Assembly: GCA_016718035.1 (NCBI GenBank)
Contig: JADKEK010000006.1
Span: 317,891-381,890 of the forward strand
Direction of reading: 5' to 3'
Length of the DNA: 64,000 nucleotides
DNA from: Bacteroidota bacterium
Lineage (GTDB): Bacteria; Bacteroidota; Bacteroidia; Chitinophagales; BACL12
The stretch's first letter is position 1. Each line of letters opens with the position of its first letter. Position numbers and translations under genes: made by a program. The notes below the pieces were generated by a model, which saw only the letters and a program-made list of their open reading frames with translations, did no database searches and was not told the origin of the DNA. Below, one piece after another: positions 29,422 through 39,012 of the stretch.

Positions 29422-30471
29422 TCATGAAATTGTGCTGCCTTTATCAATAACAGGTTGGGAAGTTTCGATATTGGGATTACTATCAATAAGTTCTGAATTA
29501 TTGCTGTTGAATGAATCAACACTTCCAGTAGGTTTTGTCATTGGGTTATTACTTAATAAGCTTGAAAAGTTTCCAGTCTTACTTACACCAAACGTCCATT
29601 TAGAAGGACCTGCTCCACCTAATTCCGCATTATACAAAAGTGTTCCACAATTTATACCAAAGACACATTCTTCTTCAGCATTTACATATGACTTTATTGA
29701 GGTTGAAGAAATTGGGCCAAAACCTACTGACTTTGCAAAGGAGGCTCCTTCAAAAGTATATTTATTGAACGCCTTTCCGGCACTTTCATTAAAATAAACA
29801 GGCCCTAAAGATAATCCACCACCAATATTTGCCCCGAAACCGGCTCCATAAGTAAAATAAGTATATAAATCCCCTGCATCTTCACCTTTATGTAATTTTA
29901 CGAAATCAATACTTAAATTAATTCCACCAAGCGCTATAAATGTTAATCCAATACTTGTCATCGTAGCATCAGAATTACTCATTGTTTTACTTAGAGTATT
30001 ATCAAGTTCGTTATTTTCGATAACGGTTGGCTTACTTAAACTGTTAAAATATTTATCTACCTGAGGATAATCTTCGAACATCTCATAGGAAATAGTGAAG
30101 ACTTCGTCATAATCGGTGACAATTTCAAAAACTGGTTTTTTCTGACCTTTGGCATTTTCATAATAAATAATAATATCCTCTCCCTTAGCATCTAAAAAAA
30201 GGATTGGATTGTTACCGGCGAAACAGTATGGAGTGAGGCTAGGATATAAATTAAACTTAGGGTCCACACTAAACCACTTGCCAATCCTCCCATCATAAAT
30301 CCTCGCCCCATAATCTAAAGCATTATTACTTACAACAATTTCATCAACTCCTTCCTTCCCGTTAAACCCGAACCTATACTCACTTCCCCCTTCCCAACTC
30401 CTCCCTTCCAACAACATCCCGAACGGGTCGTGGTGGTTTGAAGTGAATTGATATTTGGCTTCAATTTTCAT
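29422..30471 (-). CDS. Cassette C: orphan Rhs tip with glycine-rich domain
   Basis: This is a 349-residue intact orphan tip. The leader MKIEAKYQFTSNHH precedes DPFGMLLEGRSWEGG, then YGARIYDGRIGKWFSVDP and TPYCFAGNNPILFLDAKG. The variable part begins near residue 100 and holds a hydrophobic, glycine-rich stretch (IGLTFIALGGINLSIDFV and AGFGANIGGGLSLGPVYF), followed by two cysteines in CVFGINCG. That pattern could insert in a membrane, but I recognise no toxin family. The likely immunity gene downstream is frameshifted. Confidence 0.8.
   Translation of the reverse strand: MKIEAKYQFTSNHHDPFGMLLEGRSWEGGSEYRFGFNGKEGVDEIVVSNNALDYGARIYDGRIGKWFSVDPKFNLYPSLTPYCFAGNNPILFLDAKGEDIIIYYENAKGQKKPVFEIVTDYDEVFTISYEMFEDYPQVDKYFNSLSKPTVIENNELDNTLSKTMSNSDATMTSIGLTFIALGGINLSIDFVKLHKGEDAGDLYTYFTYGAGFGANIGGGLSLGPVYFNESAGKAFNKYTFEGASFAKSVGFGPISSTSIKSYVNAEEECVFGINCGTLLYNAELGGAGPSKWTFGVSKTGNFSSLLSNNPMTKPTGSVDSFNSNNSELIDSNPNIETSQPVIDKGSTIS
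30364..30429 (-). repeat. Rhs core of cassette C
   Basis: 66-bp core copy, same orientation as the other orphan cores. Confidence 0.88.
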
Positions 30472-30742
30472 TAATTGAATAAAAATTAGATAAAATGGAA
30501 GTTTTTCAATCGAATTGCAATAATTAAGGAATACTTAAACATTGTATGGTGGATAGGTATTTACATAATTTTCTCTGCTAATCAATTGAAATTGCTAAAC
30601 TAATAAAATCTAAACGATTGGTGCAATGAATTAAAATTAAGATATGGAAACTAAGTATTTTTGGAATTAAAGGTTTAAATTTTAGATAATAATTAGTCCA
30701 AAATGTCTATATTCAACATTTGCAATATTTTTAATAATTAAG

Positions 30743-31057
30743 TTATTCTAATACACCATCCATTCTTAAAATACTTAATCTGCCATTTTCACATTTTATA
30801 TCGTAATCCAAATGGTAATATACTACTCTCGCATTCGCATTCCTATACTCAGCTGTAGCTTTAATAGTAAAAATATTACCATTTACAGATATATGTGTAT
30901 TGTCAAAAGGAGGGAAAACTCTGAAAACAGTATCGCCATTTCCAACAAAATTTTCCTTTACATATTCATATACCATTATAGATCTGCACTTTCGAGATAT
31001 AGAAGAACTATAAGTAAAAATTATTAAAAATAAATATTTATTCAATTTAGTTGCCAT
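30743..31057 (-). CDS. Cassette D partner: exported immunity-like protein
   Basis: This is a 104-residue protein; the internal ATG near 31057 gives a clean signal peptide (MATKLNKYLFLIIFTYSSSI) and is preferred to the TTG at 31120, which would overlap the toxin end. The mature part (YEYVKENFVGNGDTVFRVF, then DYDIKCENGRLSILRMDG) is related to the cassette I lipoprotein at 40774-41106, which has YEYVKELN and KIGCEYGKPYIKDGWIE in the same order. The paired likeness of the toxins supports a toxin-immunity pair. Confidence 0.7.
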   Translation of the reverse strand: MATKLNKYLFLIIFTYSSSISRKCRSIMVYEYVKENFVGNGDTVFRVFPPFDNTHISVNGNIFTIKATAEYRNANARVVYYHLDYDIKCENGRLSILRMDGVLE

Positions 31058-31228
31058 TGTCGTAATATTCTTATTATTTTTCTGTAGTTTGCGATAGAGT
31101 CTTATTAGGTAGTGAAACAAGCGTATAAATTTTTAGACCCACTTTTCTACATCTCTTATATTGTTCTGGTGTGGTTCCAACAGGGTTAGCAGTTGTATTT
31201 GAATGCCTGCAATATATAATTTGCTACA

Positions 31229-32089
31229 TTAAAAGAAATGTTTCATTATTAATATACTCTGAGGAACATAACCTCGTTCAATTCCTATCTTTAAATCATT
31301 TAATACTAAAGGAACGTATTCTTGAGTTTGTTCATCGAGTTTTTCAACACTACTTTGATATAAGTAGCTAGCCCTCCAGTTCAAAAAAGTTGCAGCAAAA
31401 TCAATCATCGCAAATGCAATCGCACCCGCTTTTGGTTGCGTTCCTCCAGAGAATTCCATGCTAATTTTCATCCCTTCGGTTTTTGAACCACCTTGCTTTT
31501 TACCAACTTTATAATTTGGTGTTTTCGATACTTGTTGATCAATAATTGTTTCTTTTTGTGCGCCTAAATTAGGTGATGATTTAACATCCGAATCTGACAT
31601 CGAACTCTGTTGTGGATAATTCGACGTAATACTTACAACAAATTCTGGGTCAGCAATAATTGTAGAAATAGATCCTTGTCCATGCACTTCAATATGATTA
31701 TAATACCTGTTTTTAAATACAGACCCCATGTTATCCAAATTAATTGCAACTACGCCATTAATAAAATTAAATCTAGCTGTTGAGCTATTTAAATATTCAG
31801 CCCCTTCTAATTCTATACCATCAATTAATCGATTAAATGAAAATGAGTATGTGCTTGTGCCAGGATACTTTTTGAATAAGGGATCTCCAGAAAAAAAACG
31901 ACCTAATCTAGCATCTTCAACTCTATATTTATAATTTACAGCGCCACCAAAATATTCATTATCTAACTCTTGATTTTGAAACCCGTATCTGTACTCACTT
32001 CCCCCTTCCCAATTTCTCCCTACCAACAACATCCCGAACGGGTCGTGAGGCAGTGGCTTTGTAATGCGTTGCGGGTTTAGATTATCCAT
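31229..32089 (-). CDS. Cassette D: orphan Rhs tip, 3' end frameshifted
   Basis: This 286-codon frame is an orphan tip with leader MDNLNPQRITKPLPH, core DPFGMLLVGRNWEGG, a distinct bridge QNQELDNEYFGGAVNYKYRV, and LGRFFSGDP. The toxin region begins ELEGAEYLNSSTARFNFING, which matches cassette I (DGLEYLSNEDARFKYING). The last residues after QSILI are out of frame: other frames between about 31074 and 31260 encode NVANYILQAFKY and PEQYKRCRKVGLKIYTLVS, which align with the end of toxin I. So the real gene probably runs to about 31074, just before its partner, with at least two missing bases. Confidence 0.8.
   Translation of the reverse strand: MDNLNPQRITKPLPHDPFGMLLVGRNWEGGSEYRYGFQNQELDNEYFGGAVNYKYRVEDARLGRFFSGDPLFKKYPGTSTYSFSFNRLIDGIELEGAEYLNSSTARFNFINGVVAINLDNMGSVFKNRYYNHIEVHGQGSISTIIADPEFVVSITSNYPQQSSMSDSDVKSSPNLGAQKETIIDQQVSKTPNYKVGKKQGGSKTEGMKISMEFSGGTQPKAGAIAFAMIDFAATFLNWRASYLYQSSVEKLDEQTQEYVPLVLNDLKIGIERGYVPQSILIMKHFF
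31979..32044 (-). repeat. Rhs core of cassette D
   Basis: 66-bp core copy. Confidence 0.88.
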
Positions 32090-32291
32090 GAGTTAAAATT
32101 AAAGAAAATTACAAATTTTTAGTCTTTTTTGAGGTTTTTTGGTGAGAAAATTTAACAAATTAATTATAATTTTATTTATATAAAATTTCCAAATAAAATA
32201 TCTCGGAATTTTGAATATATCCACCACATAATGAAACGAAAAATACAGTGATTGGTTATTAAATACGAGCATTAATCAATCAGTATTTTAA

Positions 32292-32552
32292 TCAGTTGTA
32301 TGGAGCAACCTGCTGGTAAAACAAAATATCCACCACTAAGAAAATGGTACTCAATGTTGGATTTAGTTTTTCAGGTACTTTTATTTGAACAAAACTATTA
32401 CCATCAGATTCAATAGTTTTTTTTCTTAATGCGTAAGGTGTGGTAAGTAAACGTTTGGCAATTAAGTCTCTTTTCTTTGCAATAAGCAGCCATTGACTAG
32501 CTACTCTCTTTCCCTGCCCGACATAGTCATTCAGACGGGCAATTTGCTGCAT
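32292..32552 (-). CDS. Short hypothetical protein in the array
   Basis: This possible gene of 86 codons starts at an ATG preceded by a GGAG-like ribosome site. The product is basic and helical in its first half (QGKRVASQWLLIAKKRDLIAKRLL) and hydrophobic near the end (TLSTIFLVVDILFYQQ). No core, signal peptide or known motif is present. It could be a remnant of a partner gene or chance. The flanks, 32090-32291 and 32553-32967, show nothing I can support. Confidence 0.35.
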   Translation of the reverse strand: MQQIARLNDYVGQGKRVASQWLLIAKKRDLIAKRLLTTPYALRKKTIESDGNSFVQIKVPEKLNPTLSTIFLVVDILFYQQVAPYN

Positions 32553-32967
32553 TCTCCTGAAAATTAATGGTATATTTAATCCTGACACAAAGAGAACTGG
32601 ATGTTTTTAATTGTGCAATATCTAGTTCACCGCATGGTTACATTTCAGCTTTAAGTGTAACAGAAGGCCTCAAATGGATTGGTCATGTCTTAAAGCTTTA
32701 CGCAAGAAATTTTGAGTTATTAATTATCAGGTCTTTCTGTTTTATGCAATGGCAAGTTTTACTATATTGGGATATAAACAAGGAAGTAGGTAGATTTCAC
32801 TTCAAATTTGTTAAGGCATTTTGTAAAATACTTATCAGCTTTAGGACTTGTAATCTTTGTCATATCACTACAACTAATTAAACATCGAATAAATTTACCA
32901 TTCACATGGGTGGAATTAAATTGATTGTTTGTTGTGCTAATATTTTTATGAATTATACTATTGGGTT

Positions 32968-33261
32968 TTAGTTTGGTAAAGCCGTTTTATATTCAGTCTC
33001 ATTTATTGTAATATTGTCAACAATTAATCCATTTGCCGATTGATACACATCAAATTTCGAAAATATTTTCTTCTTAAATAAAGAGTCAACGACAAAATAA
33101 ATATTTGGCATAGGACCCGTGTCTGATAATTTAAAATTTGTTGAAGCATAAACATTGCATGATATTGAAATTGTGTCCAATATGATGGGATCAATATTTG
33201 CTACATTTCCAGAAGCGTAAAAGTGCGATTGGAAGAAAATGCTTAAAAAAATTGTTTTCAT
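32968..33261 (-). CDS. Cassette F partner: exported immunity-like protein
   Basis: This is a 97-residue protein with an N-terminal signal-like segment (MKTIFLSIFFQSHFYASG) and a small domain rich in beta strands (NIYFVVDSLFKKKIFSKFDVY). The ATG lies one base after the stop of toxin F, so the genes are coupled. It would protect against the metzincin-like toxin F in the periplasm. That role is inferred only from position and the export signal. Confidence 0.65.
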   Translation of the reverse strand: MKTIFLSIFFQSHFYASGNVANIDPIILDTISISCNVYASTNFKLSDTGPMPNIYFVVDSLFKKKIFSKFDVYQSANGLIVDNITINETEYKTALPN

Positions 33262-33262
33262 T

Positions 33263-34244
33263 TTAATTAGGTTTTTGTATAACTTGTCCTGTCATTAATC
33301 CGCCTTCTTCAATATTCAAAGTTGGTCGTTTGTCAATTACTTTATATTCAACTTTTGGCAAATCGCCTTTAATAGCTTTTTCGCCATTCCTAAAGATTGT
33401 TGCTGTTGCAGTAGTTAAAACATACTTGCTTTTTATACCTTCAATTTTAAATCCGGCAGCAGTTAAAGTTGTCCCTACGCCGCCCCATTCAAGATTTACG
33501 CCTTGAGTGCCCATCAATTTATGGGAAATACCTAAAGTATGCAAAATTTCGTGAATGTCAGTCAATAATGGATTTGAGTTATGACGGCTATGTGCACTTG
33601 GATCCAAACTTGAATGTTTCTACCATTATCCGCATATCCTAAAAATCCATAAAATTCAATTTCGGGGTCCTCTTGAAACGTATTTCCTTTACCAGATCCA
33701 TCTGATTTTCTTGAGTTTTCAGGGTTGTTAGAATTGTTTTTTATGACCCATTTGCCAAGGTCGACATTTAAATACTCTAAGGTTTCATATGTAGTAGTAC
33801 CTTTAGGCGCCACCTGAACAACATTAATATTATAAACAATCTTATATTCATTTCCTTGGTTATCTACAAAACATAATCTTCAGATAAGCCATTCAAATAC
33901 ATTGCTGCGTTAGTAGCTCGACTAGTTTCTCTATCGGTTTCTGTATAATATGTAGCGGAAATTGTTATTGTTCGATTATAATCTTCAATGGAGACTGTAA
34001 AATCCTTGCCATTTACCTCTTTATAAATAATTGGGTTATTATTAACAAAACAGTATGGTGTTAATTGAGGGTATTTTTCATTTAGTAAGTCGATGCTTAA
34101 CCACCGTCCAAGTCTTGGGTCAAAAACCCTCGCTCCAAAATCAACCGCAACATCATTACCATAAACATCATCAACATTTTCCTTTCCATTAAATCCATAT
34201 TTATAAGTGGTTGTAGACTGCCAATTTCGTCCCACCAACAACAT
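33263..34244 (-). pseudogene. Cassette F: orphan Rhs tip with metzincin-type peptidase motif (frameshifted)
   Basis: Three consecutive frames (33864-34244, 33562-33813, 33263-33607) become one when a T is added near 33862 and again near 33602. The front has core DPFGMLLVGRNW, then FGARVFDPRLGRWLSIDL and TPYCFVNNNPIIY. The back carries HEILHTLGISH, a full HExxHxxGxxH zinc site, followed after two residues by a methionine (LMGTQG) that could be the Met-turn. So the toxin domain looks like a small metzincin metallopeptidase. An in-frame stop lies a few codons ahead of the core, so no leader like that of the other orphans is present. The partner follows one base later. Confidence 0.75.
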
Positions 34245-34256
34245 CCCGAACGGGTC
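34191..34256 (-). repeat. Rhs core of cassette F
   Basis: 66-bp core copy; the half encoding YKYGF is more diverged than in the other copies. The spacer 34257-34612 behind it holds no gene I can support. Confidence 0.8.
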
Positions 34257-34612
34257 GGTTTTTATCGCTTAAATACTTGTCTTCTAGTGGTTAGCATATT
34301 TAAAAGTAACTTAAAATTAGTTAAAGTAGAAGTATGTGTGATTATTTGATTTCGGACGCTAGTGTCAACTTTTCAAATTTTCGGGTGTTTACATTTTGGA
34401 TGCATACAATTTCTAACCTCCGAACTTGTACTTAATAGTGGCATCCTAAACAAGTGACGGTCGTCTACCGTGTGAATTTAATATATTAATGCCTTGTAAA
34501 ATTGCAATTTGTCATTCAAATTAAAGAATAAAATCAAATTAATAAATATTTTATTAATTCATTTGGATGATTACCATCAAGTAGGCATCAAAATTTAGAA
34601 CATTAGGAAAAG

Positions 34613-35451
34613 CTAATTTATAACATATTTTGTAATTTTATTTAGCCCTTGCGATATTTCTTCAACTGCAAATATGAGCCCGTAGTTTAAAAAATAATAG
34701 TATTTTTCCGAGCCATTTAATTCGCCATTAAAATAAGTTTGTATTTCAATTACGTTATTAAATTCATTATAAATAAAATATTGAATCGATGCTTGCCCAT
34801 TTCCGATGCACTTATAAGAATTTATAATTTGCTCATTAAAAGTCAAATTATTATCGTATTCCTTAATAATAATTTGCTTAAAGCAAATAGTATCCGGTAC
34901 AAATTTGAAGGTAGTGATATCTAACGTATCCGAAAAAAAATAATCAATAATTGCAACTGTTTCGTTATTTTTATAAATCTTTTCTTTTACCAAAACATCC
35001 GAAGAGTCATATTCAAAAATACGACAATACTCTGTTGTATCTCCACCTTTTAGTTGCTTGATAAGATATGGATGATAACGAAAGTAAATGGAATCACTTA
35101 TCCTCCCAAATGCAGATGCATGATAACTTGATATTAGTTGTGAGGCTTTATACAAATAATGAATTGTATCAGTTGTATTCATGTTGTAGTGAATAACTTT
35201 AGAAACTACTCCATTTGTAATTAAAACTTCAGTCATTGGCTTGAACTCACTTTCAATGGTTAAATTTACAAAATTAGTTGATAGCAGTCAGTGCAGTAAT
35301 AAACAAATTCATTTATTTGTTTTATACTATCATAGTTAAGAGAAAACTTACTCTTATAGCTGTGATCAAAAGTATTTGGGTAAATTATTTGCCCAATTAC
35401 TGTGTTCCGAACCAAAGAAGTAAAAACTATACAATAAATAAAAATACGCAT
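34613..35451 (-). pseudogene. Cassette G partner: exported immunity-like gene with one frameshift
   Basis: Two frames, 35266-35451 and 34613-35236, join when one A is added near 35277, giving CTDCYQTNFVNLTIESEF. The product of about 279 residues has a signal peptide (MRIFIYCIVFTSLVRNTVIGQ) and then repeated short strands such as IFEYDSSDVLVKEKIYKN and IQTYFNGELNGSEKYYY, similar in style to MORN-like antitoxin repeats and to the cassette A partner. It starts 20 bp after the toxin G stop. Confidence 0.7.
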
Positions 35452-35471
35452 AGAAATTAAATTATTAAGCG

Positions 35472-36518
35472 TTAATTAGATTTAACTTGAACATCATTTG
35501 ATGTATTAGGCAAACTACCTTTTATTGGTTTTATTGGCTGAGGTAATCTTTCATATGGTCGATCAGAACCTGCAGCTCGTAATTCTGAAGCACTTTTTTC
35601 AACTCCATTGTACAATTTCCCTCCCTTTGACAAAGGGTATGCAATTTTAGCTACTGTAACCATTGGAGATTGGTCGGCAGAATTCCAAGCTCGTTTGTTT
35701 GTTTCATCCGTAAATATGTTTCTATGGTCATAATTTAGTGGATCTTCTGTGATTTTCTTCCCTTCAACTGCAGACCTTACCGCATGAAAAACAATTTCAT
35801 GGCCTAAGGTATAGGCAATTTTCTCAGCTTCAACATAGCGGCTTTCTTTAGAATCATACATATCTCTTAATGAATTTTGCAATGCTAGGTCAGGTAAGAC
35901 TATAACGATAACACCTTTGCCTTCGGCAGCAATTTGATTCTTAACATTTGGCTTTATTGAATTCAGGTGTAGTTGCATTTGTGGGCTATGATGCTGATTG
36001 GCATTTGTTTCATTCGATATTTGTTCGTTAGTATAAAAATCAAATGTTTGACCTTCTGCGTAAGTACCAGCAGCATCACTTGTAAACAAATCACGACCTT
36101 CTAAAATTATAATATCATAACCTTTATTATCGGAGCTTCTAAATTGAGCTATTGCATCTGCAAATTCTGGTGTATTAAATAATATTTCTAATACTGGAAA
36201 TCCATTTCCATTTATGATATTTGTTTCACCATACCATATATCTTCTAACCCATCTAAATCTAAAAAGGCAATGGGCTTATTGCCAGCAAACTGATATGGT
36301 GTATACCACGGAAAATTTTTAGCGAGTGGGTCCAGGCTTAAAAATCTACCAATTCTTGGGTCATAAATCCTAAACCCATAATCATAAATATTTCCATCTC
36401 CATATGTTTCTTTATCACTTTCTTTCCCGTTAAACCCGAATCTATACTCACTTCCCCTTCCCAATTTCGTCCCGTCGTTTTTTTGGCTCAAACCCTCTTC
36501 CTTTCTGGCAGGAATCAT
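35472..36518 (-). CDS. Cassette G: orphan Rhs tip with HExxxH segment and deleted core
   Basis: This is a 348-residue frame with the same leader as toxin A (MIPARKEEGLSQK), because both follow a copy of the duplicated unit. The core is damaged: about 20 bp are missing, and the product reads NDGTKLGRGSEYRFGFNG where DPFGMLL should be. It continues with YDYGFRIYDPRIGRFLSLDP and TPYQFAGNKPIAFLDLDG. The toxin part has YTLGHEIVFHAVRSAVEG, which looks like a zincin helix (HExxH) with one residue inserted, and is otherwise unrecognised. Without the DPFG segment this cassette should be a poor recombination partner. Confidence 0.8.
   Translation of the reverse strand: MIPARKEEGLSQKNDGTKLGRGSEYRFGFNGKESDKETYGDGNIYDYGFRIYDPRIGRFLSLDPLAKNFPWYTPYQFAGNKPIAFLDLDGLEDIWYGETNIINGNGFPVLEILFNTPEFADAIAQFRSSDNKGYDIIILEGRDLFTSDAAGTYAEGQTFDFYTNEQISNETNANQHHSPQMQLHLNSIKPNVKNQIAAEGKGVIVIVLPDLALQNSLRDMYDSKESRYVEAEKIAYTLGHEIVFHAVRSAVEGKKITEDPLNYDHRNIFTDETNKRAWNSADQSPMVTVAKIAYPLSKGGKLYNGVEKSASELRAAGSDRPYERLPQPIKPIKGSLPNTSNDVQVKSN
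36432..36476 (-). repeat. Deleted Rhs core of cassette G
   Basis: Only about 45 bp of the core remain; the part covering the AACATCCCGAACGG block of the plus strand is lost. Confidence 0.8.
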
Positions 36519-36706
36519 GCTTAAATATAACTGAAATTTGTAAATAGTAGAAACTTTGAGTGATTTTTACAATCGATTTGAGACATCAATTTCAACTGGT
36601 TTAACTTTAGGGGTTCTTACAGTAATAATTTATTTAACTTTTTTTCTTCAGTTTTGAAAGTATGTCAATGAATTACATTGTAGATTTTCCGAAATAAATA
36701 TAAATT

Positions 36707-37344
36707 TTACCACATTGCAAGCCAATAAATAATACTATTGTTTGTTTGATTTAAAGCAAAGCCAAAAGAGTAGCCATTTTTCCAATCTACTGGCATTTGG
36801 ACATTTTCATCCATATTAAACAAATGGTATTTCTTGTCTCTGTTAGCTTCAATTACATAAACCTCAAACATATTTTCAAGTCCAATATCAGCAAAATATA
36901 TATCTTCATTTTGTTAAACAAATTAGGTATGGGATATTTTCCTTTGTAACAAGGCTTTTCAATGATATTTGAATCTAATAGTGGAAAAGTAGACATTTCT
37001 AGAGTAGTCTTTGTTTCAAATGGATTAATATATAAAATGCAAGTGTCTCTATCCAAATAGGAAGCAATATATTTATCTTCTAATAATACTCTACTAATTG
37101 AATCATAAATATCAGAACTAAGATCAGGATAAACAAGCACAAACCAAACATTATTTTTTTTCGATTCAGTATGCAATGTTGCTATATAGTTTTCAGCTAA
37201 GGGGTATTCAGGAAAATGCATTGTTAAAGTGGAATCGAATCTATTTTTATATTCCAAGTATTTATTAAAATCAGGAACTTTTTTTGATGCACTGCATGTC
37301 CCAATAAAAATGCAGAAAGAAATGCAATAAATCTGTATATTCAT
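36707..37344 (-). pseudogene. Cassette B2 immunity-like lipoprotein, frameshifted
   Basis: This is the second copy of the 212-residue lipoprotein at 27253-27891. One T is missing in the run near 36910 (TCATTTTGTT against TCATTTTTGTT), so the frame ends after about 163 codons at 36853. All sequence before and after the indel matches the intact copy. It is either a true loss or a homopolymer error. Confidence 0.85.
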
Positions 37345-37362
37345 AAAATCTCTATTTTATAA

Positions 37363-38334
37363 CTAAAACAATTGTTCAACTATAACTTTTAACAATTTTA
37401 GGTTTATCTGAATTGAATTGTCATTGTTGGAAGGTTGGTTTTCGGGAAATATTGCCGTTATATTGTTCTCTTGGCCTCCTGGTTTTGATAAATTATATCT
37501 TACCGTTGAAATTTGACTCCACTTGCTGGAATTTACCTCTTCTTCAAGAATTTCTTTATCGTTTAGTTTATCTTTAGTCACAAGTTGTTTTTCACCAATC
37601 CCAATTTGTTTTAGTGTACCTGCCTTACTAGTAATTCTTTCACCTCCATCAAATGGGCCGCTACTAATAAACTGTTTCTCTTCAATTATTACTTCTTCAG
37701 CATAATAATATCCATACTGCTCGAAAAGCGCCCTATCAAATTTGTTTTCTAGCTCAAATTCGCTAAAATCATCTTTGAGAATGTCCATACCTTCAAATAC
37801 TTGAAATTTTTCGCCAAACATATTATCTGGCCCCAATTTTTCAAATTTGTTAGGGTCGATATGATTGATATGCAAATTGTTGAGCACCTCTTGAGTTAGA
37901 GTTGCTTCATCCTTGATAAATATTACTTCGCCAGTAGTGTGATTTAAAAACCAGTCGTTTCCATCAATATCAATAAATAATACTGGACAATCAGCTGTAA
38001 AAATATATGGAGATAAAAGCGGGTATTTTGCGGTTAAATTATCAACATTAAACCATCTTCCTAATCTGTTGTTATAAATTCTGGCACCAAAATCAATTGA
38101 GTTTTGTTTTCCCAACATTTCATTTTCACTTTCCTTACCGTTAAACCCGTATCTATACTCACTTCCCCCTTCCCAATTTCGTCCTTCCAACAACATTCCG
38201 AACGGGTCGTGGTCATTATTGCTCGCATCCTTGACCTTACTAGTAGTTTTAATTCCTAAAAATAACTTAAAATCTGTAAAAAGAAGGTGGTTTATGTGAT
38301 TTTTGCGGTCAATTTGACAAACTAATTTAAACAT
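37363..38334 (-). CDS. Cassette B2: orphan Rhs toxin, intact copy
   Basis: This 323-residue frame is the intact form of toxin B. A leader of about 40 residues with no nearer ATG precedes DPFGMLLEGRNWEGG, then FGARIYNNRLGRWFNVDN, LLSPYIFTADCPVLFIDIDG, and a toxin domain of about 210 residues (GPDNMFGEKFQVFEGMDILK and EEVIIEEKQFISSGPFDGG). I do not recognise the toxin family. The leader differs wholly from that of copy B1, because the duplication ends inside the core. Confidence 0.82.
   Translation of the reverse strand: MFKLVCQIDRKNHINHLLFTDFKLFLGIKTTSKVKDASNNDHDPFGMLLEGRNWEGGSEYRYGFNGKESENEMLGKQNSIDFGARIYNNRLGRWFNVDNLTAKYPLLSPYIFTADCPVLFIDIDGNDWFLNHTTGEVIFIKDEATLTQEVLNNLHINHIDPNKFEKLGPDNMFGEKFQVFEGMDILKDDFSEFELENKFDRALFEQYGYYYAEEVIIEEKQFISSGPFDGGERITSKAGTLKQIGIGEKQLVTKDKLNDKEILEEEVNSSKWSQISTVRYNLSKPGGQENNITAIFPENQPSNNDNSIQINLKLLKVIVEQLF
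38143..38208 (-). repeat. Rhs core of cassette B2
   Basis: 66-bp core copy, identical to B1. Confidence 0.9.
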
Positions 38335-38420
38335 ATTTGATTTTGAGGTGCTTTCAATGTTATATTGATTTAAGAAGAGGTTTCAGGAAAGTTTAGGCAA
38401 CCTCGTTTGTGTTTTCCAAC

Positions 38421-38563
38421 TCAACTTTTACGGTTCCTTTTCTTGAGTTGCTTAATTAATTTGCGTTTCCCCACAATGAAATCCGTCCATCAAAAACCCC
38501 TTCTGTGATGATTTTCTTGTAAGCTTTAATGAAAGTGTTATTTCGCACGATTGTTGGTTCCAT
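38421..38563 (-). CDS. Very short basic open frame, uncertain
   Basis: An ATG at 38563 opens 35 codons (MEPTIVRNNTFIKAYKKI at the start). Adding one G near 38468 extends it to about 47 codons with a basic tail KLIKQLKKRNRKS. It lies in a spacer whose base composition is less AT-rich than the cassettes. It may be a fragment of a mobile element or a small regulator; I see no family. Confidence 0.3.
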
Positions 38564-38664
38564 TTTAACGTTAAAAGTTGTGTGGCGCAATTATAGCCCT
38601 TTTTAGTATCAAAACAAAACTTTAACTTTTACAAGAATAAAATCCCTTTTTTCTGCGTTATTAG

Positions 38665-39012
38665 TCATTCAAGTTCTTGTAAATAGCCAATTATTTTTTT
38701 ACACACGAATTCACCAAAGAAATTAGTTCTTGAATGACCAATAAATAATTTTTCAGAATTTAACAACTCTGTTCGTATTGGGAACGGGTGCCAAATTATA
38801 ATTCTTACAATGCAAACTTCTCCTGGACGAATAAAACCATTTTCAATGAAAATGAATTTAATAGTTGTAACTCCTGGCAAAGAATTAGTCCAAATAGAAA
38901 CAACCCTATTCAAATAAATATTGTTATTATATTGGGGATTAATATTTATATTCGAATATGAAAATTGTCCTTCAACAATTAGCTCAGTTTTATCATTCAG
39001 AATTGAGTCCAT
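38665..39012 (-). CDS. Hypothetical protein, possible second partner of cassette H
   Basis: This gene encodes 115 residues without a signal peptide, rich in beta strands: VTTIKFIFIENGFIRPGEVC, then ELLNSEKLFIGHSRTNFFGE. The last part is loosely like a beta-barrel domain of translation-factor type, as seen in some small immunity proteins, but the likeness is weak. It lies 228 bp after the H partner, on the same strand. It could be an additional immunity gene left from a lost toxin. Confidence 0.5.
   Translation of the reverse strand: MDSILNDKTELIVEGQFSYSNININPQYNNNIYLNRVVSIWTNSLPGVTTIKFIFIENGFIRPGEVCIVRIIIWHPFPIRTELLNSEKLFIGHSRTNFFGEFVCKKIIGYLQELE

Larger units (their letters stand above)
36478..38213 (-). 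repeat. 1.7-kb duplicated cassette unit, copy 2
   Basis: Second copy of the unit at 27024-28758, direct orientation, about 9.45 kb away. It contains an intact toxin B and an immunity gene with one base lost. Confidence 0.93.
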
